From positions 1 through 61,346 of the forward strand of contig NZ_JADJDO010000015.1 in the NCBI RefSeq assembly GCF_016702655.1: a DNA stretch of 61,346 bases, read 5' to 3'. Position 1 is the stretch's first letter. The number at the start of each line of letters is the position of its first letter. Made by a program: the position numbers and the translations under genes. The notes beneath the pieces are model-generated. The model was not told the DNA's origin. It searched no databases and was given only the letters and a program-made list of their open reading frames with translations. Origin of the DNA: Ideonella sp. GTDB lineage: Bacteria; Pseudomonadota; Gammaproteobacteria; Burkholderiales; Burkholderiaceae_C. Below, piece after piece: positions 22,794 through 31,321 of this stretch.

Positions 22794-24164
22794 ATGACCC
22801 GCATCACCGATCCGATCCGCGCCGCGCGCACCCTGCTCGCCGCGGCCTGCATGGCTGCGCTGCCGGCGCTCGCCGCCGTCTCTGCCGACGAGGCGGCCAA
22901 GCTCAAGACCGAACTCACCCCGCTGGGCGGCGAGAAGGCCGGCAACAAGGACGGCAGCATTCCCGCCTGGAGCGGCGGCCACACGACGCCGATCGCCGGC
23001 GACAAGCCGGGCGGCCGTCGCGGCGACCCGTTCAAGGACGAGAAGCCGCTGTTCAGCATCGACGCGAAGAATGCCGCGCAGTACGCCGACAAGCTCAGCG
23101 ACGGCGCCCAGGCGCTGCTGAAGAAGTACCCCGCGACCTTTCGCATCGATGTCTACAAGACGCACCGCACGGCGGCCGCGCCGCAGTGGGTGTACGACAA
23201 CACGTTCAAGAACGCGACCCGCGCCAAGCTCAGCGGCGACATCGTCGAGGGCGCCTTCGGCGGCATCCCGTTCCCGATCGCGAAGAACGGCGCCGAGGTG
23301 ATGTGGAACCACATGCTGCGCTGGCGCGGCACGTCCTGGGAGTTCAACGTCAACCAGTACCAGCTGACCGCCGACGGCAGGATGGTGCTGACCACCGACG
23401 GCCGGGCCGACCAGCAGATGCCGTACTACTTCCAGGAGGGTAGCCCCGAGTCCTTCGCCAAGGGCAACGAGTACTGGATGATCCGGCTGCTCAACGCCGG
23501 CCCGCCGATCCGCGCCGGCGAAGCCATCGCCGGCCGCGTCAACATCGACGGCAGCAAGGACCAGGCCTGGGTCTACCTGACCGGCCAGCGCCGGGTGCGC
23601 AAGCTGCCCAACCCCTGCTGCGACACGCCGACCCCGGCCACCGCCGGCGTGATGGCCTTCGACGAGATCGAGGTCTGGACCGGCCGACTGGACCGCTTCG
23701 ACTGGAAGCTGATCGGCAAGAAGGAGATCTACATCCCCTACAACGGCAACCGCTTCCTGCAGCCCAAGACCGACGCCGAAGTCGTCACCAAGAACCACCT
23801 GAATCCCGACCACGTGCGCTGGGAACTGCACCGCGTCTGGGTCGTCGAGGCCGCGCTGCGCGCCGGGCAGCGCCACCAGGCGCCCAAGAGCCGCTACTAC
23901 TGCGACGAAGACAGCTGGATCTGCGTGCTCGGCGACCGTTGGGACGCCAACGGGCAGTTGTGGAAGACGCTCTGGGCGCAGACCTTCGTCGCGCCCGACC
24001 TGCCGGGCACGCCGATCGGCTCGTTCGGCTTCAACGACCTGCTGTCGGGCCAGGCCTTCGTCGGCAACCTGTACAACGCCAAGCCCTCGCAGTATCCGAT
24101 CAAGCCGCGCTTCGCCGACAGCGTGTTCACGCCCGAGGCGCTGGCCGGCGAAGGCGTGCGCTGA
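22794..24164 (+). CDS. DUF1329 periplasmic/outer-membrane-associated protein
   Basis: 456 residues with a signal peptide ending near ALPALAAVSADEA. Family features are ELTPLGGEKAGNKDGSIPAW near the start, WVYLTGQRRVRKLPNPCCDTP in the middle and RWELHRVWVVEAALRAGQRH near residue 350. DUF1329 proteins have a LolB/LolA-like fold and are regularly paired with DUF1302. The pair with the MMPL transporter two genes on forms a probable envelope system for a lipophilic substrate. Only 20 bp separate it from the DUF1302 gene. Confidence 0.87.
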   Translation: MTRITDPIRAARTLLAAACMAALPALAAVSADEAAKLKTELTPLGGEKAGNKDGSIPAWSGGHTTPIAGDKPGGRRGDPFKDEKPLFSIDAKNAAQYADKLSDGAQALLKKYPATFRIDVYKTHRTAAAPQWVYDNTFKNATRAKLSGDIVEGAFGGIPFPIAKNGAEVMWNHMLRWRGTSWEFNVNQYQLTADGRMVLTTDGRADQQMPYYFQEGSPESFAKGNEYWMIRLLNAGPPIRAGEAIAGRVNIDGSKDQAWVYLTGQRRVRKLPNPCCDTPTPATAGVMAFDEIEVWTGRLDRFDWKLIGKKEIYIPYNGNRFLQPKTDAEVVTKNHLNPDHVRWELHRVWVVEAALRAGQRHQAPKSRYYCDEDSWICVLGDRWDANGQLWKTLWAQTFVAPDLPGTPIGSFGFNDLLSGQAFVGNLYNAKPSQYPIKPRFADSVFTPEALAGEGVR

Positions 24165-24190
24165 AATCCGCCGCACCGATAGCACTCGAC

Positions 24191-25264
24191 ATGAAACCTC
24201 GGCAACTGCTCGCGCCGGCGCTGCTGGTCGCATGGGCGGCCGGCCTGCCCGCCGTGGCCGCACCGGCTGCGGTGGGTGATGCGCTGGATCGGCCGGCGCT
24301 CGTCGTGCGCGACCCGTCGCACGCGGTGCTGCTGGCGGCGGCGCAGGCCGGCTCGCGCGTGGTGGCGGTCGGCGAGCGCGGCATCGTGCTTGGCTCCGAC
24401 GACGCCGCGCGCAGCTGGCGCCAGGTGCCGGCGCCGGCAAGCGTCAGCCTGACGGCCTTGCGCTTCGCCGATGCGATGCACGGTTTCGTGGTCGGGCATG
24501 GCGGCGTCGTGCTCGCGACCGTCGACGGCGGGCAGAGCTGGACGAAGAAGCTCGACGGCCGCCGCATCGCGCAGCTCGAGCTCGAGGCCGCCAGGCACAG
24601 CGGCAACGCGGCGGCCCTGAAGGCCGCTGAGCGCCTGGTCGCCGACGGCCCGGACAAGCCGCTGCTCGACCTGCTGGTGCTCGATGCGCGGCGCGCGATC
24701 GTCGTCGGTGCTTACGGCATCGCACTCGCCACCGAGGACGGCGGCACCACCTGGAGCAGCTGGCGATCGCGCCTGGACAACCCCAAGGAGCTGCACCTGT
24801 ACGCCGTGCGCCGCCGTGGCGACAACGTCGTCATCGCCGGCGAGCAGGGCCTGCTGCTGATGTCCGACGACGGCGGCACGAGCTTCAGGCGTCTGGCCTC
24901 GCCCTACAAGGGAAGCTTCTTCACCGCCGAACTGCCGGCCGACGGCGAGATCGTCGTCGCCGGTCTGCGCGGCAACGTCTGGCGCTCGACCGACGCCGGC
25001 GCCCACTGGACACAGGTGGCGTCGCCGGTGCCGGTGTCGATCACCGCGTCGGCGCAGCGCGCCGACGGCGCGCTGGTCTTCGTCAACCAGGCCGGCATGG
25101 TGCTCGGCCTGACGGACGGCCTGCTCAGGCCGCTGCCCGGCGGCCCGCTGCCGCCGCTGAACGGGGTGCTCGCGCTGCCCGACGGTGCGCTGCTCGCGCT
25201 GTCGGTGCACGGCGCGCGGCGGCTCGACGCAGGCGGCCCCGCGCCGCAAGGCCCTGCCCGGTGA
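24191..25264 (+). CDS. Ycf48/BNR-repeat secreted protein
   Basis: 357 residues. The signal peptide (LLAPALLVAWAAGLPAVAAP) is followed by beta-propeller repeats of the Ycf48/photosystem II stability-like type, recognisable by repeated blocks such as DDAARSWRQV, VDGGQSWTKKL, EDGGTTWSSW, DDGGTSFRRL and TDAGAHWTQV. In chemotrophic bacteria such proteins are found between DUF1329 and MMPL genes, where they probably act as periplasmic scaffolds. The name does not imply photosynthesis. The end overlaps the transporter start by GTGA. Confidence 0.82.
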   Translation: MKPRQLLAPALLVAWAAGLPAVAAPAAVGDALDRPALVVRDPSHAVLLAAAQAGSRVVAVGERGIVLGSDDAARSWRQVPAPASVSLTALRFADAMHGFVVGHGGVVLATVDGGQSWTKKLDGRRIAQLELEAARHSGNAAALKAAERLVADGPDKPLLDLLVLDARRAIVVGAYGIALATEDGGTTWSSWRSRLDNPKELHLYAVRRRGDNVVIAGEQGLLLMSDDGGTSFRRLASPYKGSFFTAELPADGEIVVAGLRGNVWRSTDAGAHWTQVASPVPVSITASAQRADGALVFVNQAGMVLGLTDGLLRPLPGGPLPPLNGVLALPDGALLALSVHGARRLDAGGPAPQGPAR

Positions 25265-27846
25265 ACCTCGGCCCCGTCCCCGCAACGCACGCCGGCGCGC
25301 CCTTCGATCCGCGCTCCGGATCGGTGGTCGAGCGCGCGCTGTTCAACCACCGGGTGATCGTGATCGTGCTGTGCCTGCTGGCCACTGCCGTGCTCGGCTG
25401 GCAGGCGACGAAGTTGCAGCTCAACGCCAGCTTCGAGAAGACGATCCCCGCGCAGCACCCGTTCATCCAGAACTACCTGGCGCACCAGGAAGAGCTCAGC
25501 GGGCTGGGCAACGCGGTGCGCATCGCGGTCGCCAATCCCGGGCATCCGGCGCCGGGCCGCCCCAAGCCGGATGCGCGCCCCTCGGGGGCCGACGCCGCAG
25601 GCGTCTTGGGGCCCACTTCGGGCAGCATCTACGAGGCGGAGTACCTGGAGACGCTGCGCAAGCTCAGCGACGAGGTCTTCCTCGTGCCCGGCGTCGCGCG
25701 CAACCAGATGAAGTCGCTGTGGACGCCGACCACGCGCTGGGTCGGCGTCACCGAAGAGGGCCTCGAAGGCGGCCCTGTGATCCCCGACGGCTACGACGGC
25801 TCGGCGCGCAGCCTGCAGCAACTGGCAGCCAACATCGCGCGCTCGGGCGAGATCGGCCAGCTCGTCGCTCTCGACGCGAAATCGAGCGTGATCTTCGTGC
25901 CGCTGCTGGGCAGGGATGCCGAGGGCAAGGCGCTCGACTACGCCGCCTTCGCCGAACGCATCGAGGCGCTGCGAAACAAGTACGAACAGCAGGGCGTGCA
26001 GATCCACGTCACCGGATTCGCCAAGATCGTCGGTGACCTGATCGACGGCGTGCGTGCGGTGCTGATGTTCTTCGCCATCGCGGTGGCCATCGCCGCGGCG
26101 ATGGTGTACGGGTACACGCGCTGCGTGCGTTCGACGGTGCTCGTCGTCGCGGCGTCGCTGATCGCGGTGGTCTGGCAGCTCGGCCTGCTGCCGACCCTCG
26201 GCTACGCGCTGGATCCGTACTCGATCCTGGTGCCCTTCCTCGTGTTCGCGATCGGCATGAGCCACGGCGCGCAGAAGATGAACGGCATCATGCAGGACGT
26301 GGGCCGCGGCCTGTGGGCCGCCCGAGGGCGGGCGCAGGGAGGCTTCCCGGACCTCAAGCTGGTGGCCGCGCGCTACACCTTCCGCCGCCTGTTCCTGGCC
26401 GGGCTGACCGCGCTGCTGGCCGACGCGGTGGGCTTTGCGGTGCTGCTGGTGATCGACATCCAGGCCATCCGCGAGCTGGCGATCGCCGCGTCCATCGGCG
26501 TGGCGGTGCTGATCTTCACCAACCTGATCCTGCTGCCGATCCTGCTCAGCTATGTCGGCGTCAGCCCCGAGGCGGCCGCGCGCAGCCTGCGCGCCGAGGC
26601 CGCGGATGCGGCCGGCGCCGCCCGGCACCCGCTCTGGGCCTGGCTCGACCGCTTCACGCGGCGGCGCGACGCGACGATCGCCATCGTCGTCGCGCTGGTG
26701 CTGGGCAGCGCCGGCTTTGCGGTCAGCACGCGCCTGGCGATCGGCGACCTCGACCCCGGCGCGCCCGAGCTGCGCGCCGACAGCCGCTACAACCGCGACG
26801 TGGCCTTCGTCAACGCGGCCTACGGCGCCTCGAGCGACGTGCTCGCGGTGATGGTCAAGACGCCCGACGGCCGCTGCTCGCAGTACGAGACGCTGAACAA
26901 GATCGATGCGCTCGAATGGCAGTTGCGCCAGATCCAGGGCGTGGAGAGCACGAACACGCTCGCGCTGCTCAATCGGCGCGTGCTCGCCGGGCTCAACGAG
27001 GGCAACCCCAAGTGGTACGAGTTCCTGCCCAACCAGGACATGCTCAACACCGTCACGGCCGGCGCGCCGCGCGGCCTGTACAACGACGCGTGCAGCCTGC
27101 TCACGGTCTACGCCTTCCTGCATGACCACAAGGCCGAGACGCTGACGCGGGTGGTCGATCATGTCGCGGCCTTCGCTGCCGCGAACGACACGCCGGAGGT
27201 GAAGTTCCTGCTCGCCGCCGGCAGCGCCGGCATCGAGGCCGCGACCAACATCGTCGTCAGGGACGCATGGACGCAGATGCTGTTCCTGGTCTACGGCGCG
27301 GTGATGCTGCTGTGCTTCATCACCTTCCGCTCGTGGCGCGCGGTCGTCGTCGCGGTGCTGCCGCTGGTGCTGACCTCGGTGCTGGCCGAGGCGCTGATGG
27401 TGGGCCTGGGCATGGGCGTGAAGGTGGCCACGCTGCCGGTGATCGCCCTGGGCGTGGGCATCGGCGTGGACTATGCGCTGTACATCCTGTCGGTCACGCT
27501 GGCGCAGCTGCGCGAGGGCAAGAGCCTGTCGGAGAGCTACTACCGCGCCCTGCTGTTCACCGGCAAGGTGGTGATGCTCACCGGCGTCACGCTGGCCATC
27601 GGCGTCGTGACCTGGGTCTTCAGCCCGATCAAGTTCCAGGCCGACATGGGGCTGCTGCTGGCCTTCATGTTCCTGTGGAACATGCTCGGCGCGCTGATCC
27701 TGCTGCCGGCGCTGGCGCACTTCCTGCTGAGGCCGCAGGCCCACGCGGCCGAGAGCCCGGCGCCGCGCCAGCACCCGCTGCACAGGCCGCGCGACGAGTC
27801 TGCCGCCGCGGCCGGCGGCCCCGAGTCCTTGCTTCAGAAGGCCTGA
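25261..27846 (+). CDS. MMPL/RND-superfamily transporter
   Basis: 861 residues starting at GTG (overlap with the stop upstream). One membrane helix near residue 30 (VIVIVLCLLATAVLGW), a large periplasmic loop, a block of five helices at about 260-440, a second helix-loop from about 475, and a final helix block from about 670 give the two-fold RND layout. Motifs include GYALDPYSILVPFLVFAIGMSHG and GVGIGVDYALYILSV. Unlike tripartite pumps, MMPL-type proteins move lipids, hopanoids or hydrophobic substrates. An extra segment at about residues 97-118 is encoded by a dispersed palindromic repeat and is probably absent from relatives. Confidence 0.87.
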   Translation: MNLGPVPATHAGAPFDPRSGSVVERALFNHRVIVIVLCLLATAVLGWQATKLQLNASFEKTIPAQHPFIQNYLAHQEELSGLGNAVRIAVANPGHPAPGRPKPDARPSGADAAGVLGPTSGSIYEAEYLETLRKLSDEVFLVPGVARNQMKSLWTPTTRWVGVTEEGLEGGPVIPDGYDGSARSLQQLAANIARSGEIGQLVALDAKSSVIFVPLLGRDAEGKALDYAAFAERIEALRNKYEQQGVQIHVTGFAKIVGDLIDGVRAVLMFFAIAVAIAAAMVYGYTRCVRSTVLVVAASLIAVVWQLGLLPTLGYALDPYSILVPFLVFAIGMSHGAQKMNGIMQDVGRGLWAARGRAQGGFPDLKLVAARYTFRRLFLAGLTALLADAVGFAVLLVIDIQAIRELAIAASIGVAVLIFTNLILLPILLSYVGVSPEAAARSLRAEAADAAGAARHPLWAWLDRFTRRRDATIAIVVALVLGSAGFAVSTRLAIGDLDPGAPELRADSRYNRDVAFVNAAYGASSDVLAVMVKTPDGRCSQYETLNKIDALEWQLRQIQGVESTNTLALLNRRVLAGLNEGNPKWYEFLPNQDMLNTVTAGAPRGLYNDACSLLTVYAFLHDHKAETLTRVVDHVAAFAAANDTPEVKFLLAAGSAGIEAATNIVVRDAWTQMLFLVYGAVMLLCFITFRSWRAVVVAVLPLVLTSVLAEALMVGLGMGVKVATLPVIALGVGIGVDYALYILSVTLAQLREGKSLSESYYRALLFTGKVVMLTGVTLAIGVVTWVFSPIKFQADMGLLLAFMFLWNMLGALILLPALAHFLLRPQAHAAESPAPRQHPLHRPRDESAAAAGGPESLLQKA
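25548..25613. repeat. Palindromic repeat inside the MMPL transporter gene
   Basis: GGCGCCGGGCCGCCCCAAGCC, the central CGCCCCTCGGGGGCC and a closing CTTGGGGCCC match the intergenic element at 18709-18776. Here it lies in-frame inside the first periplasmic loop region, adding about 22 residues (APGRPKPDARPSGADAAGV) between RIAVANPG and SIYEAEYLETLRK. Confidence 0.75.
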
Positions 27847-27848
27847 CC

Positions 27849-28853
27849 ATGGGTATCGATCTCATCAAGCATGTTCTGGGCGCCGCTGCGGCGTGCCTGT
27901 GGCTGACGGCCGCTGCGCAGACCGCTGCGCCAGCGCCGAACCCGCCGGCCACCCGCGTCGTCACGCTGGGCACCCAGGGCGGCCCGCTGCCTTCCCGCAA
28001 CCGCGCCCAGCCGGCCAACGCCGTGGTCGTCAACGGTGCCATCTATCTCGTCGACGCCGGCAACGGCGTGCTGCGCCAGCTCACGCTGGCGGGGCTGGAC
28101 TACCGCCGCGTCAGCCAGATCTTCATCACCCACAACCACGACGACCACAACGCCGACTGGGGCACGCTGATGGGCGTGCAGTGGAGCACGGGGCGGCGCG
28201 CGCCGGTGCAGGTCTTCGGCCCGGCAGGCACCGAGGACATGCTGCAAGGCTTCCTGCGCTACTTCGAGCCGAACGCGCGCATCCGCAGTGCCGACGCCAA
28301 GATGGCCGAGGCACCGCGCAACCTGTTTCGTGCCAAGGATGTGCAGCCGGGGGGCGTGGTCTACCAGGACGCCAACGTCAAGGTCAGCGCGGCCGAGGTC
28401 TGCCACTACCACTTCCGCCCCGACGCCACCGGCGTGACGAACGACAAGGCGCTTGCGTTCCGCTTCGAGACCGCCGACAAGGTCATCGTCTTCAGCGGCG
28501 ACACCGGGGCCTGCGGCGAGGCGCTGGTGGCGTTCGCCAAGGGCGCCGACATCCTGGTGCACGAGGTCGTCAGCCTGCCGCTGGTGGAGGCCAGCCTGCG
28601 CGCGTTCATGGCGTCGCAGCCCGGCGCCAGGCCGCCCCCGGGACTGCTCGAGGAGCTGATGCGTCACATGGCCGACGACCACACGGTGCCCGAGGACATC
28701 GGCCGCCTGGCCGCTGCCGCCGGGGTCAAGAAGGTGGTGCTGAGCCACTTCGTTCCGGGTCGCGACGACGACCCCGACAGCGCCTATGTCGACGGTGTGA
28801 AGAAGCACTTTTCCGGGCCGGTGATCGCCGCGCGCGACCTGATGGAGTTCTGA
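27849..28853 (+). CDS. Metallo-beta-lactamase-fold hydrolase, exported
   Basis: 334 residues with a signal peptide (ends near TAAAQTAA). The zinc motif is THNHDDHNADW, with His95, His97, Asp99 and His100 of HxHxDH, and further ligands in VCHYH, FSGDTGACG and LSHFVPG. Sequence type is arylsulfatase/phosphodiesterase-like (AtsA/RNase Z-like MBL). In catabolic loci such proteins hydrolyse esters or lactones of the substrate. It starts 3 bp after the transporter stop and is probably co-translated. The substrate is unknown. Confidence 0.82.
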   Translation: MGIDLIKHVLGAAAACLWLTAAAQTAAPAPNPPATRVVTLGTQGGPLPSRNRAQPANAVVVNGAIYLVDAGNGVLRQLTLAGLDYRRVSQIFITHNHDDHNADWGTLMGVQWSTGRRAPVQVFGPAGTEDMLQGFLRYFEPNARIRSADAKMAEAPRNLFRAKDVQPGGVVYQDANVKVSAAEVCHYHFRPDATGVTNDKALAFRFETADKVIVFSGDTGACGEALVAFAKGADILVHEVVSLPLVEASLRAFMASQPGARPPPGLLEELMRHMADDHTVPEDIGRLAAAAGVKKVVLSHFVPGRDDDPDSAYVDGVKKHFSGPVIAARDLMEF

Positions 28854-28855
28854 CC

Positions 28856-30034
28856 TTGTTCAAGTACTTCCCCACCAACTACGTCTGGAACCTCTCGGTC
28901 AATCTGGCCATCGAGATGGGCGCGCGCATCGGCGAGATCGAGGCCATGTGCGCCCCGCTGCAGGAGGCGGCCAAGGCGCCCGATGCCGCTGGCACCCAGG
29001 CCTTCCGCGAGACCTGGGTGCGCATGGCCGACCGGCTGTGCCTGCTCGCCGAAGAGGATCGCTCTCGCGGCAGGTTGCTGTCGGCGGGCGAGAAGCTCGG
29101 CCGCGCCGCCAGCTACCTGATCACCGCCGAGCGCCTGCAGGCGCATGGCGCGCCGGGGCGCGTGGCGTTGTACCAGCGCGTGCTCGAGCTCTTCGGCCAG
29201 GGCGTGAAGCTCGCGGGCGACAACTGCGAGCGCGTCGAGATCCCGTACGAGGGCGGGCATCTGGCGGCGCTCTACGTGCGCGCCGAGGGCGTCGCGGGCC
29301 GGGCGCCGATCCTGGTGCAGGTCAACGGGCTGGACTCGACCAAGGAGATGAAGTACCGCGTCGGCCTGCCGGCCTGGCTCGCGAAGCGCGGCGTCGCCTC
29401 GCTGGTCGTCGACCAGCCCGGCACCGGCGAGGCACTGCGCCTGCACGGCCTGACCGCGCGCCACGACAGCGAGCACTGGGCGAGCACTATCGTCGACTGG
29501 CTCGAGACGCGCGACGACGTCGATCCGCAGCGCATCGGCATGGAAGGCGTCTCGCTCGGCGGCTACTTCTGCCCGCGCGCGGTCGCCTTCGAACCGCGCT
29601 TCGCCTGCGGCGTCGCCTGGGGCGCCAACCACGACTGGCGCGACGTGCAGAAGCGCCGCCTGGAGAAGGAAGGCGACTTCCCGGTGCCGCACTACTGGGC
29701 GCACGTGTGCTGGGTCTGGGGCGCGAAGGACGTGGGCGAGTTCATGAAGATCGCCGAGAACGTGCACCTCGACGGCGTGGTCGAGCGCATCCGCGTGCCC
29801 TTTCTCGTAACGCACGGCGAAAAGGACTCGCAGATTCCGCTCAAGTGGGCCCACCGCACCTACGAGCAGCTGGTCAACAGCCCGCAGCGCGAACTGAAGG
29901 TCTTCACCGACCGCGAGGGCGGCGTGCAGCACGCCAGCTTCGACAACAGCATCAACGCCGGCCACTACATCGCCGACTGGGTCGCCGAGACCCTCGGCGG
30001 CCGCACTGCCACCCCAACCGAGAGCCGCTTATGA
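28856..30034 (+). CDS. Alpha/beta hydrolase of the C-C bond hydrolase type
   Basis: 392 residues from a TTG start placed 2 bp after the previous stop; no other start fits the conserved N-terminus FKYFPTNYVWNLSVNLA. A helical N-terminal domain (1-120) precedes the hydrolase core. The catalytic triad is Ser233 in GVSLGGYF, Asp324 in HGEKDSQIP and His359 in GGVQHASFD. The layout, with a long helical N-terminus, resembles 2,6-dihydropseudooxynicotine hydrolase, which cuts a C-C bond in a 1,3-diketone during nicotine breakdown. A similar retro-Claisen role is inferred, not shown. The stop overlaps the next ATG. Confidence 0.78.
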   Translation: MFKYFPTNYVWNLSVNLAIEMGARIGEIEAMCAPLQEAAKAPDAAGTQAFRETWVRMADRLCLLAEEDRSRGRLLSAGEKLGRAASYLITAERLQAHGAPGRVALYQRVLELFGQGVKLAGDNCERVEIPYEGGHLAALYVRAEGVAGRAPILVQVNGLDSTKEMKYRVGLPAWLAKRGVASLVVDQPGTGEALRLHGLTARHDSEHWASTIVDWLETRDDVDPQRIGMEGVSLGGYFCPRAVAFEPRFACGVAWGANHDWRDVQKRRLEKEGDFPVPHYWAHVCWVWGAKDVGEFMKIAENVHLDGVVERIRVPFLVTHGEKDSQIPLKWAHRTYEQLVNSPQRELKVFTDREGGVQHASFDNSINAGHYIADWVAETLGGRTATPTESRL

Positions 30035-30960
30035 ACATCATCGGACTCGATGCCCTGGTTTTCGGCGTCGACGATATCGACGCCTGCAGCCACTACCTGG
30101 CCGACTACGGCCTCGCGAACGCCGGCGACGGCCGCTTCGAGGCGCTCGACGGCACCGCCATCGTGATTCGCGCCAGGGCCGATCGCTCGCTGCCCCCCGG
30201 GCCGGGAACGGCGAGCATGCTGCGCGAGACCGTCTACGGCGTGGCCGACGCGGCGACGCTCGACGCGATCGAGGCCGAGCTCGCGCGCGACCGCCCGGTC
30301 ACGCGCCGGGGCGGCGTGCTGCGCTGCGCCGACGACATGGGTTTCGCGCTCGCGTTCCAGGTCAGCGTGCGCCGGCCGCTCGCGCTGCCGGCCGAAACCG
30401 TGAACGCACCCGGCGCGGCGCCGCAGCGCGGGCCGAACGCGCTCGGGCTGAGCCCCGACATGGCAGCGCTGCCGCGCTCGCTGTCGCACGTCGTCTACTT
30501 CGTCCCCGACGCGGCACGGGCCGAGGCCTTCTACATCCGGCTGGGCTTCGTCTGCACCGACCGCTTCAGCGGCGTCGGGCCCTTCCTGCGCCCGGCCGGC
30601 ACGCAGGACCACCACACGCTGTTCATGATCCAGACCCCGCCGCACATGCTGGGATGCGAGCACTTCACCTTCCACATGGGCGGGCCCACCGAAGTCATGC
30701 TCGCGGGCACGCGCTTCGTCGAGAAGGGCTACCAGAGCTTCTGGGGCCCCGGGCGGCATCAGCTGGGCAGCAACTGGTTCTGGTACTTCAACTCGCCGCT
30801 GGGCTGCCATGTCGAGTACGACGCCGACATGGACCTGCACGACGGCGCCTGGCGCGCGCGCGAGCTGCCGATGGGCGCCGACAGCTCGCAACTGTTCCTG
30901 TTCCAGTACCGCGCCAAGTGGGCGCCCTCGGGGCCGCCGCCCGCCGGCGCGCCGCGCTGA
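30031..30960 (+). CDS. Two-domain VOC/extradiol-dioxygenase-like protein
   Basis: 309 residues with two vicinal-oxygen-chelate modules (about 1-125 and 155-300). The second module keeps a possible 2-His-1-carboxylate iron site: His in LSHVVYFV (about 162), His in CEHFTFHMG (about 211) and Glu in GCHVEYDADMD (about 267). That spacing is typical of type I extradiol ring-cleavage dioxygenases such as BphC/HsaC. It may thus open a catechol-like ring, or be a related isomerase or glyoxalase-type enzyme. It overlaps both neighbours' reading units closely (ATGA upstream). Confidence 0.72.
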   Translation: MNIIGLDALVFGVDDIDACSHYLADYGLANAGDGRFEALDGTAIVIRARADRSLPPGPGTASMLRETVYGVADAATLDAIEAELARDRPVTRRGGVLRCADDMGFALAFQVSVRRPLALPAETVNAPGAAPQRGPNALGLSPDMAALPRSLSHVVYFVPDAARAEAFYIRLGFVCTDRFSGVGPFLRPAGTQDHHTLFMIQTPPHMLGCEHFTFHMGGPTEVMLAGTRFVEKGYQSFWGPGRHQLGSNWFWYFNSPLGCHVEYDADMDLHDGAWRARELPMGADSSQLFLFQYRAKWAPSGPPPAGAPR

Positions 30961-30970
30961 GGAGGGCAAG

Positions 30971-31321
30971 GTGCGCCTTTGCCATCTCGATGAGCTGCGC
31001 GACGGCGCCGCGCGTGGCTTCGACCCGCGCCGCACCGGGCAGGACACGCTGCTCGTCGTGCGCCGGGGCGACCGCCTGCACGGCTATGCCGACGCCTGTC
31101 CGCACCAGGGTACGCCGATGGCCTGGCGCAAGGATGCCTACCTCGACGCCGCAGGCGAGCGGATCGTCTGCGCCGCACATGGCGCGCAATTCGAGATCGA
31201 CTCCGGGCTGTGCACGCTGGGGCCCTGTCTCGGCGCCTTGCTGAAGCCGGTGCCGCTCGCCGTGCGCGAAAACGGCGAGGTCCACATCGCGATCGACGCC
31301 CCTGCCGGGAACCTAGCATGA
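30971..31321 (+). CDS. Rieske [2Fe-2S] ferredoxin
   Basis: 116 residues from GTG with a strong ribosome binding site (GGAGGG). It binds a Rieske cluster through CPHQGTPMAW (Cys-x-His) and CAAHGAQFEIDSG (Cys-x2-His). A stand-alone Rieske ferredoxin normally feeds electrons to an oxygenase. No Rieske oxygenase large subunit is present in the window, so its partner may be the adjacent FAD monooxygenase or lie elsewhere. The stop overlaps the next ATG by four bases. Confidence 0.88.
   Translation: MRLCHLDELRDGAARGFDPRRTGQDTLLVVRRGDRLHGYADACPHQGTPMAWRKDAYLDAAGERIVCAAHGAQFEIDSGLCTLGPCLGALLKPVPLAVRENGEVHIAIDAPAGNLA

Noticed and set aside
24191..25264. Photosynthesis-related gene (Ycf48 similarity)
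   Set aside because: The propeller family is widespread in non-phototrophs next to DUF1329 and MMPL genes; no photosynthesis genes are in the window.
24904..27783. Long minus-strand frame (959 codons) opposite the MMPL transporter
   Set aside because: Antisense shadow with no recognisable domain; the transporter frame is fully supported.
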